DNA from: Loktanella sp. SALINAS62 | Lineage (GTDB): Bacteria; Pseudomonadota; Alphaproteobacteria; Rhodobacterales; Rhodobacteraceae | NCBI RefSeq assembly: GCF_018263905.1 | Contig: NZ_JAAFZU010000030.1 | Coordinates: 107,263-171,262, forward strand | DNA length: 64,000 bases | Reading direction: 5' to 3' | Shown: piece after piece, positions 7,707 to 16,164 of the stretch | Layout: each line of letters opens with the position of its first letter | How positions within the stretch are numbered: position 1 is the stretch's first letter | Program-made: the position numbers and the translations under genes | Notes under the pieces: model-generated | Database searches by the model: none | The model's input: only the letters and a program-made list of their open reading frames with translations | What the model was told of the DNA's origin: nothing

Positions 7707-8807
7707 TCAGGCGTCCAGTGCGCGACAGTCGCGCGGCAGCCACCCGATATCGATGGTCGTCCCCGGCGTCAGTTTTGTCTGATCGGGGGAATTTCGTGTC
7801 TTGATGACAAAATCCGTATTGCCTGCAACGCGCAGGCGGGTGCGGAAAATGTCACCCATGTAGACGAATTCAAGCACTTCGGCTTTCAGCGTATGGGCGT
7901 TCGGCCCCAGCTTTTTGGTGTCGACTTCGACCCGTTCAGGGCGGATCGAAACCTTGGTGCGGTCGCCGACCTTGTTGACGTTGACCGGCACGGCGTCGAT
8001 GACTTCGCCGCTATCCAGCTTCACGACACAGGTGGTATCTGTGATTTCGGCAACGACGCCTTCCAGCGTGTTGTTTTCGCCGATAAATTGCGCGACGAAG
8101 CTGTTTTGCGGCTCTTCGTACAATTCGTCCGGCGCGGCAAGCTGCTGGATGCGTCCGTTTTCAAACACCGCAACCCGGTCCGACATGGTCAGCGCTTCGG
8201 TCTGGTCGTGGGTCACGTAAACAACGGTGATGCCCAGCTCGTGTGCAAGGTTCGTGATCTCGAACTGCAGCGTTTCGCGAAGCTGCTTGTCCAGTGCGCC
8301 CAGCGGTTCGTCCATCAAAACCAGTTCCGGTTCGAACACCAGTGCGCGGGCCAATGCGATCCGCTGCTGCTGTCCCCCCGAAAGCTGCGCGGGGCGCCGC
8401 CCGGCGAAATCGTTCATCTGGACCCTGCCCAGCGCGCGTTTCACCTTTTCCTCTTGCGTGTTGCGATCCATCTTGCGGACCTGCAACGGAAACGCGAGGT
8501 TTTCGGCAACTGTCATATGCGGGAACAGGGCATAGTTCTGGAACACCATGCCGATGCCGCGCTTATGTGGCGGAATGTCGTTGATCGGTTTGCCGTCCAG
8601 ACGGATGTCTCCGTGGGTCGCTGTCTCAAACCCGGCCAGCATCATCAGGCACGTCGTCTTGCCGGAACCCGATGGTCCGAGCATCGTCAGGAACTCGCCT
8701 TTTGGCATCGAAAGGTTCAAATCTTTGACGACGAGCTGTTCGCCATCATAGCTTTTTTGAACGCGGTCAAATTCCACGAACGCGCTTGCGTCATTGGCCA
8801 CTGGCAT
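7707..8807 (-). CDS. ABC transporter ATP-binding protein (PotA-like)
   Basis: This 366-residue protein is the ATPase of the importer. It shows Walker A (GPSGSGKTT, about residue 45), the Q-loop in VFQNYALFPHMTV, the signature LSGGQQQR, Walker B (LVLMDEP) and the switch-histidine in VTHDQTEA. After residue 240 comes a C-terminal TOBE/MOP-like regulatory domain, normal for the PotA/MalK group. It is the first gene of the minus-strand operon. The ATG at 8807 lies right against its AGGGAG, whereas the in-frame GTG two codons later (8801) has better spacing, so the true start may be that GTG. Confidence 0.92.
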   Translation of the reverse strand: MPVANDASAFVEFDRVQKSYDGEQLVVKDLNLSMPKGEFLTMLGPSGSGKTTCLMMLAGFETATHGDIRLDGKPINDIPPHKRGIGMVFQNYALFPHMTVAENLAFPLQVRKMDRNTQEEKVKRALGRVQMNDFAGRRPAQLSGGQQQRIALARALVFEPELVLMDEPLGALDKQLRETLQFEITNLAHELGITVVYVTHDQTEALTMSDRVAVFENGRIQQLAAPDELYEEPQNSFVAQFIGENNTLEGVVAEITDTTCVVKLDSGEVIDAVPVNVNKVGDRTKVSIRPERVEVDTKKLGPNAHTLKAEVLEFVYMGDIFRTRLRVAGNTDFVIKTRNSPDQTKLTPGTTIDIGWLPRDCRALDA

Positions 8808-9000
8808 CTCCCTGATCCATTCGGCGGGTTGTCCCGCACTCTTGGCCGTAGACTAAAGCGACCCTGCCAAGAAGATGCAACCAGATTTACGAGAACCGGA
8901 TCAAAGCCTTGTTTTTCAGGCGTAATCGCTTTTATCTTAACATTTGACGGAACAAACGCCTGCAGATTTTGCGTTTTCGGTGAAATGTCCTGAAGTCCCG

Positions 9001-9087
9001 TGGTGCGGTCGGGGGGACTCGAACCCCCACTCCGGTTAAAGAACAGCGACCTCAACGCTGCGCGTCTACCAATTCCGCCACGACCGC
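9001..9087 (-). tRNA. tRNA-Leu (anticodon GAG)
   Basis: On the minus strand the 87 bases fold as a class II tRNA. The acceptor arm GCGGTCG pairs with CGACCGC, the D-loop contains GGTAGA, and the anticodon stem CAGCG/CGCTG encloses the loop TTGAGGT with anticodon GAG. There is a long variable arm, the T-arm is GGGGGTTCGAGTCCCCC, and the CCA end is encoded. It reads CUC and CUU codons. It lies between the importer operon and lipB and shows no sign of having been used as an integration site. Confidence 0.97.
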
Positions 9088-9230
9088 AAACACCGTGGGA
9101 TGTGCGCGCCATAGCGAATGCAACATCACCCATCAAGATCAAATCGTGTCGCTGGATCGCAAAAGCACACGACTTGGCAGTGCGACGCGCAATGGTTATC
9201 TGCGACGGACGTTCCGCAAAGGAGACTCCG

Positions 9231-9905
9231 ATGGTCGAATGGATCACCAGCGACGCGCTGGTCCCCTATCCAGAGGCGCTGGCCTTTATGGAAGCGCGCG
9301 CCGATGCCATCGCATCCGGCACTGCGGACGAATGCATCTGGCTGCTGGAACACCCGCCACTTTATACCGCCGGCACGTCCGCCAACCCCGCCGATCTGAC
9401 CGACCCCGACCGGTTCGACGTGTTTCAGGCGCGCCGGGGTGGCCAGTACACCTATCACGGGCCGGGGCAGCGTGTGGCCTATGTGATGCTGGATGTGTCG
9501 CGCCGGGGCCGCGACGTCCGGGTTTTCGTGGCCGATCTAGAAGCCTGGATCATCGCCACCCTGGCCACATTCAACGTCAAAGGCGAACGGCGGCCCGGGC
9601 GTGTCGGCGTCTGGGTCCAGCGCCCGGATCAGCCGTCAGGCGCCGATGGAACCCTGGCAGAGGACAAGATCGCAGCACTTGGCATACGTCTGCGCAAATG
9701 GGTGTCGTTCCACGGCCTGTCGATCAATGTGGAACCCGATCTGTCACATTTCAGCGGAATCGTGCCCTGTGGAATCAGCGACCACGGCGTCACATCGCTG
9801 GTCGATCTGGGCCTGCCCGTCACGCTGTCAGACGTCGATGTCGCGCTGAAAGAAACGTTTGGCCAGATCTTTGCAGACATACCCGCAGCGCACGCGGGCG
9901 CGTGA
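9231..9905 (+). CDS. lipB: Octanoyltransferase LipB
   Basis: This 224-residue enzyme transfers octanoate from acyl carrier protein to lipoyl-dependent proteins, the first step of de novo lipoate attachment in the cytoplasm. The family motifs are present: [13 protein letters not shown] near residue 73, [17 protein letters not shown] with the catalytic lysine, and [13 protein letters not shown] with the catalytic cysteine. The ATG at 9231 follows AAAGGAGA, so the open frame upstream of it is not coding. It appears to be monocistronic, with convergent sbtB downstream. Confidence 0.95.
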   Translation: MVEWITSDALVPYPEALAFMEARADAIASGTADECIWLLEHPPLYTAGTSANPADLTDPDRFDVFQARRGGQYTYHGPGQRVAYVMLDVSRRGRDVRVFVADLEAWIIATLATFNVKGERRPGRVGVWVQRPDQPSGADGTLAEDKIAALGIRLRKWVSFHGLSINVEPDLSHFSGIVPCGISDHGVTSLVDLGLPVTLSDVDVALKETFGQIFADIPAAHAGA

Positions 9906-9961
9906 TGCATCCGACCGCAGCGGTGGCGTTTGCGGAAATGTCTTGTTGCCGGTGATCTGGG

Positions 9962-10270
9962 CTAGAACCGTTCCGCCCGCAGCACCATCGCATCGGTCAC
10001 GGACACCACACCGATATGGCGTTCGACCACAGCAAACGCCGCGTCCAGCAATGTTTCCAGCCGGTCCGGCCGGATCAGGCAGACCACCATGACCATGCCC
10101 GCGCGGCCGATCTGGCCTTCGCGCGTCCATTGTCCCGACCGCCCGGACCCGCCGCGTACGGGCACGACGGTATATCCTGTCACGCCCGCGTCGGTCAGCG
10201 CCTTTGTCAGGCGGCTTTCCATCGGCTTTTCGATGACGATCTCGATCCGTTTTGCCTGATGTGTCTGCAA
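9962..10270 (-). CDS. P-II-like regulator of bicarbonate transport (SbtB-like)
   Basis: This 102-residue protein has the P-II fold pattern: a first strand KRIEIVIEKP, a helix with an ALTDAGVTGYTV turn, a glycine/arginine-rich T-loop (residues about 41-52), and VVERHIGVVSVTDAMVL at the end. Its position one base after the SbtA-like permease identifies it as an SbtB-type partner, a P-II relative that binds adenyl nucleotides and shuts down the bicarbonate transporter. The start is a TTG at 10270, preceded by GGAGG at 5 bases; no internal ATG would preserve the first strand. It is not a GlnB/GlnK protein, since the usual T-loop tyrosine region is absent. Confidence 0.82.
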   Translation of the reverse strand: MQTHQAKRIEIVIEKPMESRLTKALTDAGVTGYTVVPVRGGSGRSGQWTREGQIGRAGMVMVVCLIRPDRLETLLDAAFAVVERHIGVVSVTDAMVLRAERF

Positions 10271-10271
10271 G

Positions 10272-11249
10272 TCAGCCTCCGGTCAGTCGGGTGGCCAGCG
10301 CCACATATAACGGAATGCCCAGCGTCAGGTTGAACGGAAACGTCACCCCCAGCGACAAGGTCAGATAAACGGCCGGGTTTGCCTCTGGCAAGGCGACGCG
10401 CATGGCGGCTGGCACCGCAATATAAGACGCCGACGCCGCCAGCACCATCAAAAGCACCACGCCCCCCGTCGAAAGCCCGATGACAAAACCCAGCCCCAGC
10501 CCGATCAACGACCCGACCAGCGGCATGGCGATGCCAAAGCTTACGGCACCCAGCCCCAGCACCCCGCGCGACTGCCGCAGCCCGCGTCCGGCAACCAGCC
10601 CCATGTCCAGCAGGAACAGGCACAGCACCCCCTTGAACGGCGCCACGATAAACGGAGAAATCTCTGCCAGCCCCTTTTCCCCTGTCACCATACCGATGAT
10701 GAAACTGCCGACCAGCAACACGATTGATCCGTTCAACAGGATTTCACGCATCAACCCCGGTTCCATCCGGCCTGCGGTGCCGGAACGTGCCACAAGCCAC
10801 AGCGCCGACAGGATGGCAGGCGCCTCCATCGCGGCGGCGACGGCCACCATATAGCCTTCGGCGTCGATGCCCCGGCCTTCCAGCACCGATGTGGCCGCCA
10901 CGAATGTCACAATGGAAATGGACCCGTAATGTGCGGCGACCGCTGCCGCATCCAGTGTGGTCAGCCCCGTCATCACCCGCAACAAGGCAAAGGCGATGAA
11001 CGGCAATCCGAACGACAGCACGATCCCCGCGCCCACGGCCAGAAGCAGCGTCGCGTCCACACCATGTGCCGCGACGGATGCACCGCCCTTGAACCCAATC
11101 GCGAACAAAAGATATATCGAAAGCCCTTTGGCCACCGCTTCGGGGATCGACAAATCGGATCGGGCCAATGCGGCGGCCAATCCCAGTGCAAAAGACAAGA
11201 TGATCGGAGAGATCAGATTCGTCCCTGCCAGCATCAAGATTTCGTTCAT
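10272..11249 (-). CDS. Sodium-dependent bicarbonate transporter family permease (SbtA-like)
   Basis: This roughly 325-residue protein has about ten membrane segments and the SbtA family opening (NLISPIILSFALGLAAALARSD, shown here in part) with the glycine-rich repeats FAIGFKGGAS and LLVGSFIIGMVTGEKG. SbtA is a sodium-coupled, high-affinity bicarbonate importer of the inner membrane; in heterotrophs it may feed anaplerotic carboxylation. I prefer the ATG at 11249 to the GTG two codons earlier because the GGGGA ribosome site is 6 bases from the ATG. The stop is one base from the sbtB-like start, so the two are one operon. Transport activity is inferred from family. Confidence 0.85.
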   Translation of the reverse strand: MNEILMLAGTNLISPIILSFALGLAAALARSDLSIPEAVAKGLSIYLLFAIGFKGGASVAAHGVDATLLLAVGAGIVLSFGLPFIAFALLRVMTGLTTLDAAAVAAHYGSISIVTFVAATSVLEGRGIDAEGYMVAVAAAMEAPAILSALWLVARSGTAGRMEPGLMREILLNGSIVLLVGSFIIGMVTGEKGLAEISPFIVAPFKGVLCLFLLDMGLVAGRGLRQSRGVLGLGAVSFGIAMPLVGSLIGLGLGFVIGLSTGGVVLLMVLAASASYIAVPAAMRVALPEANPAVYLTLSLGVTFPFNLTLGIPLYVALATRLTGG

Positions 11250-11504
11250 CGTCACTCCCCGGGCTGCGGCGAAAATGGCAAAACCGCACCCTGACTACAA
11301 GCGGTTGCAAACAGGATCAGGAAATTGGTGCCACGCACCCCGGCTTTGATGACATCCAAAGCCGCACTGCGCCAATTTAACCCAGCCCAAGCGGCCCATT
11401 GACGATTGCCCCTTCCGGCCCAAGCCACTAGAACCAGACCAACCCGCGGAACGTGTTACGACTCGTGCTCCCCCGCGGACCTGTAGCCAATCGAGGAGAG
11501 CCAC

Positions 11505-13178
11505 ATGGCAGATGCCGCCATCCAAGGCCATGACCACGAAGACAACCGGGGATTTTTCACCCGGTGGTTCATGTCCACCAACCACAAAGATATCGGGATC
11601 TTGTATCTCTTCACGGCAGGTCTTGTCGGCTTCATTTCCGTAGCCTTCACCGTGTTCATGCGGATCGAACTGATGCAACCCGGTGTCCAGCACATGTGTA
11701 TGGAAGGTGCGCGCCTGTTCGCAGACGCGGCGTCGACCTGTACGCCCAACGGACACCTGTGGAACGTTCTGATCACATACCACGGCATCCTGATGATGTT
11801 CTTCGTCGTGATCCCGGCGCTGTTCGGCGGCTTTGGCAACTACTTCATGCCGCTGCAAATCGGTGCCCCGGACATGGCATTCCCCCGGATGAACAACCTG
11901 TCCTACTGGCTGTTCGTTGCCGGTAGCGCATTGGGTGTCGCATCCATGCTGGCACCGGGCGGCAACGGCCAGCTTGGGTCCGGCGTCGGCTGGGTCATGT
12001 ATCCGCCGCTGTCGACCTCCGAAGGCGGGTTCTCGATGGATCTGGCCATCTTTGCCGTGCACGTGTCTGGCGCGTCGTCGATCCTGGGCGCGATCAACAT
12101 CATCACCACGTTTCTGAACATGCGCGCACCGGGCATGACCCTGCACAAGGTGCCATTGTTCGCATGGTCGATCTTTGTGACGGCATGGCTGATCCTGCTG
12201 GCACTGCCTGTTCTTGCGGGTGCGATCACGATGCTTTTGATGGACCGCAACTTCGGCACAACATTCTTCCAGCCCGGCGGTGGCGGTGATCCGGTCCTGT
12301 ACCAGCACATCCTGTGGTTCTTCGGTCACCCCGAAGTGTACATCATCATCATCCCTGCGTTCGGTATCATCAGCCACATCATCTCGACCTTCTCGCGCAA
12401 GCCGATCTTTGGCTACCTCCCGATGGTCTACGCGATGGTCGCTATCGGTGTTCTGGGCTTCGTCGTCTGGGCGCACCATATGTACACGGTGGGCATGTCG
12501 CTGACGCAGCAGTCCTATTTCATGATGGCGACGATGGTCATTGCCGTGCCCACAGGGGTCAAGATCTTCTCGTGGATCGCGACCATGTGGGGTGGTTCGG
12601 TGGAATTCAAAACGCCGATGCTCTGGGCGCTGGGCTTTTTGTTCCTGTTCACCGTCGGCGGTGTCACCGGCATCGTCCTCAGCCAGGCTGGCGTGGACCG
12701 GGTTTATCACGACACCTATTACGTCGTGGCCCACTTCCACTATGTGATGTCGCTGGGCGCTGTGTTCGGTATCTTTGCGGGGATCTATTTCTACTTCCCG
12801 AAAATGTCCGGCAAGATGTATCCTGAATGGGCGGGCAAGCTGCACTTCTGGACGATGTTCATCGGTGCGAACATCACCTTCTTCCCGCAGCACTTCCTTG
12901 GACGTCAGGGTATGCCACGTCGTTACATCGACTACCCCGAAGCGTTCGCCACGTGGAACTATGTTTCATCCTGGGGTGCGTTCCTGTCCTTCGCCTCGTT
13001 CCTGTTCTTCATCGGCGTAATCTTCTATTCGCTGATCTGGGGCCGCAAATGCACCGAAGCGAACCCATGGAACGAATACGCCGACACGCTGGAATGGACA
13101 CTGCCGTCCCCGCCGCCAGAGCACACGTTCGAAACGTTGCCCAAGCAAAGCGAATGGGACAAGACACCGGCCCACTAG
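11505..13178 (+). CDS. ctaD: Cytochrome c oxidase subunit I (aa3 type)
   Basis: This 557-residue protein is the catalytic core of the aa3 heme-copper oxidase in the inner membrane and has about twelve helices. Visible ligand motifs include the low-spin heme histidine in [10 protein letters not shown], the CuB histidine plus crosslinked tyrosine in GHPEVYI, the HH pair in [10 protein letters not shown], and HFHYVMS with the histidines for heme a3 and heme a. The N-terminus [10 protein letters not shown] is typical. A GAGGAG ribosome site precedes the ATG. The gene stands alone, away from a ctaCBG cluster, as is usual in Rhodobacter relatives. A strong bidirectional terminator follows. Confidence 0.97.
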   Translation: MADAAIQGHDHEDNRGFFTRWFMSTNHKDIGILYLFTAGLVGFISVAFTVFMRIELMQPGVQHMCMEGARLFADAASTCTPNGHLWNVLITYHGILMMFFVVIPALFGGFGNYFMPLQIGAPDMAFPRMNNLSYWLFVAGSALGVASMLAPGGNGQLGSGVGWVMYPPLSTSEGGFSMDLAIFAVHVSGASSILGAINIITTFLNMRAPGMTLHKVPLFAWSIFVTAWLILLALPVLAGAITMLLMDRNFGTTFFQPGGGGDPVLYQHILWFFGHPEVYIIIIPAFGIISHIISTFSRKPIFGYLPMVYAMVAIGVLGFVVWAHHMYTVGMSLTQQSYFMMATMVIAVPTGVKIFSWIATMWGGSVEFKTPMLWALGFLFLFTVGGVTGIVLSQAGVDRVYHDTYYVVAHFHYVMSLGAVFGIFAGIYFYFPKMSGKMYPEWAGKLHFWTMFIGANITFFPQHFLGRQGMPRRYIDYPEAFATWNYVSSWGAFLSFASFLFFIGVIFYSLIWGRKCTEANPWNEYADTLEWTLPSPPPEHTFETLPKQSEWDKTPAH

Positions 13179-13201
13179 TCCGCCGGACAGACAGATAAGA
13201 C

Positions 13202-13229
13202 AAAGGCCCCGGATCGCTCCGGGGCCTTT
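13202..13229. terminator. Bidirectional intrinsic terminator after ctaD
   Basis: An 11-bp stem (AAAGGCCCCGG at 13202-13212, CCGGGGCCTTT at 13219-13229) with loop ATCGCT has T-runs on both strands. It serves both ctaD and the convergent acetyltransferase gene. Confidence 0.93.
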
Positions 13230-13242
13230 TGCTTTGGTGGCG

Positions 13243-13689
13243 CTACAGTTTCAGATCATATGTGGCGAATCCGGTTTCCGCCGCATGCCGATCGTACACG
13301 GCGCGGGCACGGGCATTATCCATTGCCGTGATCCAACGCAGCACGGAATGACCGTCGCGCCGGGCACGGTCCGCCAGCATCAGAATCAGCGCATCCGCGA
13401 TCCCCTGTCCGCGCGCAGGCGCATCGACAAACAGATCATCCATGAACAATCCTGTGGCGGCGGCCAGTGGCCGGGCAAACGGCCTGACATGCGCCAGCCC
13501 AACCAGATTGCCGTCATCTGCATGTGCGACAAACCCGTCCACGCTGTGTGCCGGGTCCATCAACCAGCCCCAAACCCGATCGCGCATCACATCCGTCTGG
13601 TTCACACCGTAAAAATCGGCATAACCGCGATAAAGCCTGTCCCAATGCGTGCGGTCACTTTGACCCAGCGGGCGGATCTCGAAATCCAT
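13243..13689 (-). CDS. GNAT family N-acetyltransferase
   Basis: This 148-residue protein carries the acetyl-CoA fold: the opening EIRPLGQSDRTHW, the central strand MDDLFVDAPARGQGIADAL containing the R/Q-x-x-G-x-G/A coenzyme loop, and a C-terminal ARAVYDRHA helix that packs on the cofactor. The substrate is unknown. Two ATGs lie six bases apart; the second (13689) has the better distance from AAAAGGAG and is chosen. It is a single gene between convergent ctaD and a divergent DUF2244 gene. Confidence 0.85.
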   Translation of the reverse strand: MDFEIRPLGQSDRTHWDRLYRGYADFYGVNQTDVMRDRVWGWLMDPAHSVDGFVAHADDGNLVGLAHVRPFARPLAAATGLFMDDLFVDAPARGQGIADALILMLADRARRDGHSVLRWITAMDNARARAVYDRHAAETGFATYDLKL

Positions 13690-13764
13690 TGCCATTCTCC
13701 TTTTACCTCACACGCGACCAAACCGCGCATTGGTCACCGGGACAAGTCGCTCTAGAACATCATC

Positions 13765-14253
13765 ATGCCTTACGAATGGTCCTCTCCCCCGCCCCAGACA
13801 CAGCCCGAGTGGTCGCTGTCGCTCTGGCCTTACCGGTCGCTTCTGCGGCGTGACTTCGTGCTCTTCATGGGGGGCACAGCCGCGATCATCGCGCTGCCGC
13901 TGCTTGTGGTCATCGGGTCTGCGGTGCTTTGGGGGCTGCTGCCGTTTTTTGTCATCGCCTTCACCGGGCTTTGGTACGCCTTCAGCGTGACCTACCGGCG
14001 CGGTGAAGTGCTCGAAGAACTGACCGTGGACACCACCAGCGCCCATCTGACACGCCACGACCCCAGGGCGCCGCGCCGGGACTGGCACGCCAACCGGCAT
14101 TGGGTCAGCGTGCACCTGCATCCAAAGGGCGGGCCCGTCGAAAATTACATCACCCTGCGCGGCGGCGACAGAGAGGTCGAGATCGGCGCCTTTCTCGACG
14201 CCGCCGAACGGCTCGCACTTTACGATGAACTCAAACGCGCCATGCGTGGCTAG
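13765..14253 (+). CDS. DUF2244 domain-containing membrane protein
   Basis: This 162-residue protein matches DUF2244, a family of small alphaproteobacterial membrane proteins. Two hydrophobic segments (about 33-71) follow a short N-terminus with the family-typical WSLSLWPYRSL, and a soluble C-terminal part carries RHWVSVHLHP-like and LGA/IGAFLD sequences (here NRHWVSVHL and EIGAFLDAAERLALYDEL). It probably sits in the inner membrane with the C-terminal domain in the cytoplasm. No biochemical role is known. Its position near ctaD has no proven meaning. Confidence 0.8.
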   Translation: MPYEWSSPPPQTQPEWSLSLWPYRSLLRRDFVLFMGGTAAIIALPLLVVIGSAVLWGLLPFFVIAFTGLWYAFSVTYRRGEVLEELTVDTTSAHLTRHDPRAPRRDWHANRHWVSVHLHPKGGPVENYITLRGGDREVEIGAFLDAAERLALYDELKRAMRG

Positions 14254-14263
14254 AAACTTCTTC

Positions 14264-14328
14264 TTGCCAAAAATATCCTGGGGTCCGGGGCAAAGCCCCG
14301 AAAAAGGGGGGGCGGGCGGGCCCGCCCG
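14264..14328. repeat. Roseobacter-type intergenic hairpin element
   Basis: The stretch starts with CTTGCCAAAAATATCCTGGG and runs into a hairpin CGGGGC-AAA-GCCCCG (14286-14300). A perfect 16-bp palindrome follows at 14313-14328. On the minus strand that palindrome is followed by C- and T-runs, so it may end the yqeY transcript. A similar CTTGCCAAAAATA sequence recurs at about 22113, hinting at a dispersed element. Confidence 0.55.
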
Positions 14329-14331
14329 GCA

Positions 14332-14796
14332 CTAGCCCAGTTTTGATTTCACCATGGGTCCGACCCGACCGAAATCCATCTGGCCCATGTATTTCTCTTT
14401 CAGCACGGCCATAACGCGCCCCATGTCGCGGATGCTGTCCGCACCTGTTTCGACGATGGCGGCATCAACGGCCGCCTCGGTCTCTGCCGTATTCAGCTGA
14501 CGCGGCAGAAAATCCCCGATCACCTTGATCTCGGCCTGTTCCTTGGCCGCCAGTTCCAGCCGCCCGCCTTCTTCGTAGGCGCGCGCGCTTTCCTGCCGCT
14601 GCTTGACCATGCGGCCCAGAATGGCCAGCACCTCGTCGGTGCCAGCGGTGGCGCCTTCTTCGGCGCCCGTGCCGCGCAACGCGATGTCACGATCCTTGAT
14701 CGCGGCATTGATCAGACGCAGCGTCGACAGACGGTCCACATCCTTTGATTTCATCGCTTCTTTCAAGGCTACCGAAAGCCGCTGCCGCACATCCAT
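14332..14796 (-). CDS. GatB/YqeY domain-containing protein
   Basis: This 154-residue protein is a YqeY-like protein related to the tRNA-binding tail of the GatB amidotransferase subunit. The family pattern is clear: an N-terminal helix RQRLSVALKEAMKSKD, the segment RLSTLRLINAAIKDRDI, and a C-terminal DMGRVMAVLKEKYMGQMDF. I start at the ATG at 14796, preceded by GAAGGA; the open frame upstream is Cys-rich filler. YqeY proteins lie near dnaG/rpoD in some bacteria, but here the gene is back to back with carA. Its molecular role is still poorly defined. Confidence 0.88.
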   Translation of the reverse strand: MDVRQRLSVALKEAMKSKDVDRLSTLRLINAAIKDRDIALRGTGAEEGATAGTDEVLAILGRMVKQRQESARAYEEGGRLELAAKEQAEIKVIGDFLPRQLNTAETEAAVDAAIVETGADSIRDMGRVMAVLKEKYMGQMDFGRVGPMVKSKLG

Positions 14797-14942
14797 GCAT
14801 TTGTCCTTCAAGACTACAAACGCGGCTCTTCTACCCCCGCCGCAACATCGGCACAAGCACGGCCCGGCCCCTTGACCCCGGCACAGCCCCCCATTAGGAC
14901 ACGCTGAATTTTGTCCGATCTCCCTGCCAAAGGACGTACGCC

Positions 14943-16100
14943 ATGACCGACACCCCGACAGCTTGCCTTGTCCTTGCGGATGGCACCGTGTTTTACGGGC
15001 GCGGTTTCGGCGCGACGGGCCAGACCACCGCGGAATTGTGCTTTAACACCGCGATGACCGGCTATCAGGAAATCATGACTGACCCGTCCTATGCCGGTCA
15101 GGTCGTGACCTTTACCTTTCCCCACATCGGCAACACCGGCATCAATGACGAAGATGACGAAACCCGTGATCCGGTCGCAGCTGGCATGATCGTGAAATGG
15201 GACCCAACGGAACCGTCAAGCTGGCGCACCACCGATACGCTGGACGCATGGCTTGCGAAACGCGGTCGGATCGGAATGGGCGGTGTCGACACCCGCCGCC
15301 TGACCCGCGCCATCCGCCAGCAGGGCGCGCCGCATGTGGCCCTTGCGCATAATCCGGACGGCAAATTCGACATCGAGGCGCTACTGGCCGCTGCCCGTGG
15401 CTTTGCCGGGCTCGTCGGGCTGGATCTGGCCAAGGATGTGACCTGCGTCCAATCCTATCGCTGGAATGAAATGCGGTGGGCCTGGCCTGACGGTTATGCC
15501 CCACTGACCGCCCCCCGTCACAAGGTCGTCGCCATTGATTACGGTGCAAAACGCAACATCCTGCGCTGTCTGGCCAGTGCGGGCTGCGACGTGACCGTTT
15601 TGCCGGCCACCGCCACGGCAGAAGATATCCTGGCCCTGCAACCCGATGGCGTGTTCCTGTCCAACGGGCCGGGCGATCCTGCTGCAACAGGCGCCTATGC
15701 CGTCCCCGCGATCAAGGGCGTGCTGGAACACCGCGATATCCCCGTCTTTGGTATCTGCCTTGGCCACCAAATGCTGGCGCTGGCCCTTGGCGCGCAAACG
15801 ATCAAGATGAACCACGGCCACCACGGTGCCAACCACCCGGTCAAAGACACCGAAACCGGCAAGGTTGAAATCACGTCCATGAACCACGGGTTCACGGTCG
15901 ACAGCCAGACATTGCCCGACGGTGTTCAGGAAACCCACATCAGCCTGTTCGACGGGTCGAACTGCGGGATCCGACTGGCGGACCGCCCGGTGTTCAGCGT
16001 GCAATACCATCCCGAAGCCAGCCCCGGCCCGATGGACAGCTACTATCTGTTCGAACGCTTTGCCGACGCGATGGAAGCCCGCAAGGTCGCCGCCACCTGA
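14943..16100 (+). CDS. carA: Carbamoyl-phosphate synthase small subunit
   Basis: This 385-residue glutaminase subunit supplies ammonia to CarB for carbamoyl phosphate, the precursor of arginine and pyrimidines. The N-terminal CPSase small-chain domain (GRGFGATGQTTAELCFNT) is followed by a class I amidotransferase domain. That domain holds the catalytic cysteine in FGICLGHQ (about residue 271) and the His-Glu pair in QYHPEASPGP. Length is normal. AAAGGAC precedes the ATG. CarB is not adjacent, as in many Rhodobacteraceae. I see no leader peptide or obvious attenuator in the 146 bases upstream. Confidence 0.97.
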   Translation: MTDTPTACLVLADGTVFYGRGFGATGQTTAELCFNTAMTGYQEIMTDPSYAGQVVTFTFPHIGNTGINDEDDETRDPVAAGMIVKWDPTEPSSWRTTDTLDAWLAKRGRIGMGGVDTRRLTRAIRQQGAPHVALAHNPDGKFDIEALLAAARGFAGLVGLDLAKDVTCVQSYRWNEMRWAWPDGYAPLTAPRHKVVAIDYGAKRNILRCLASAGCDVTVLPATATAEDILALQPDGVFLSNGPGDPAATGAYAVPAIKGVLEHRDIPVFGICLGHQMLALALGAQTIKMNHGHHGANHPVKDTETGKVEITSMNHGFTVDSQTLPDGVQETHISLFDGSNCGIRLADRPVFSVQYHPEASPGPMDSYYLFERFADAMEARKVAAT

Positions 16101-16164
16101 AACAGCGCGATTAAGCATTCGTTAAGCTTGATTGACGAAACTGGGCCGCAGCTTGGGCGGACCC

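Noticed and set aside
9001-9087. tRNA-Leu as an attachment site of an integrated element
   Set aside because: No integrase, no repeat of the tRNA 3' end and only core genes on both sides.
9962-10270. GlnB/GlnK-type nitrogen regulator
   Set aside because: The usual T-loop region around the modified tyrosine is missing and the neighbour is an SbtA-like permease, not amtB or glnA.
11295-12893. 532-codon minus-strand open frame opposite ctaD
   Set aside because: The His/Asp/Arg-rich product has no recognisable fold and mirrors the highly conserved ctaD reading frame.
16132-16164. TTG start for the glycosyltransferase gene
   Set aside because: No ribosome site precedes it; the ATG 33 bases later is the more usual start.
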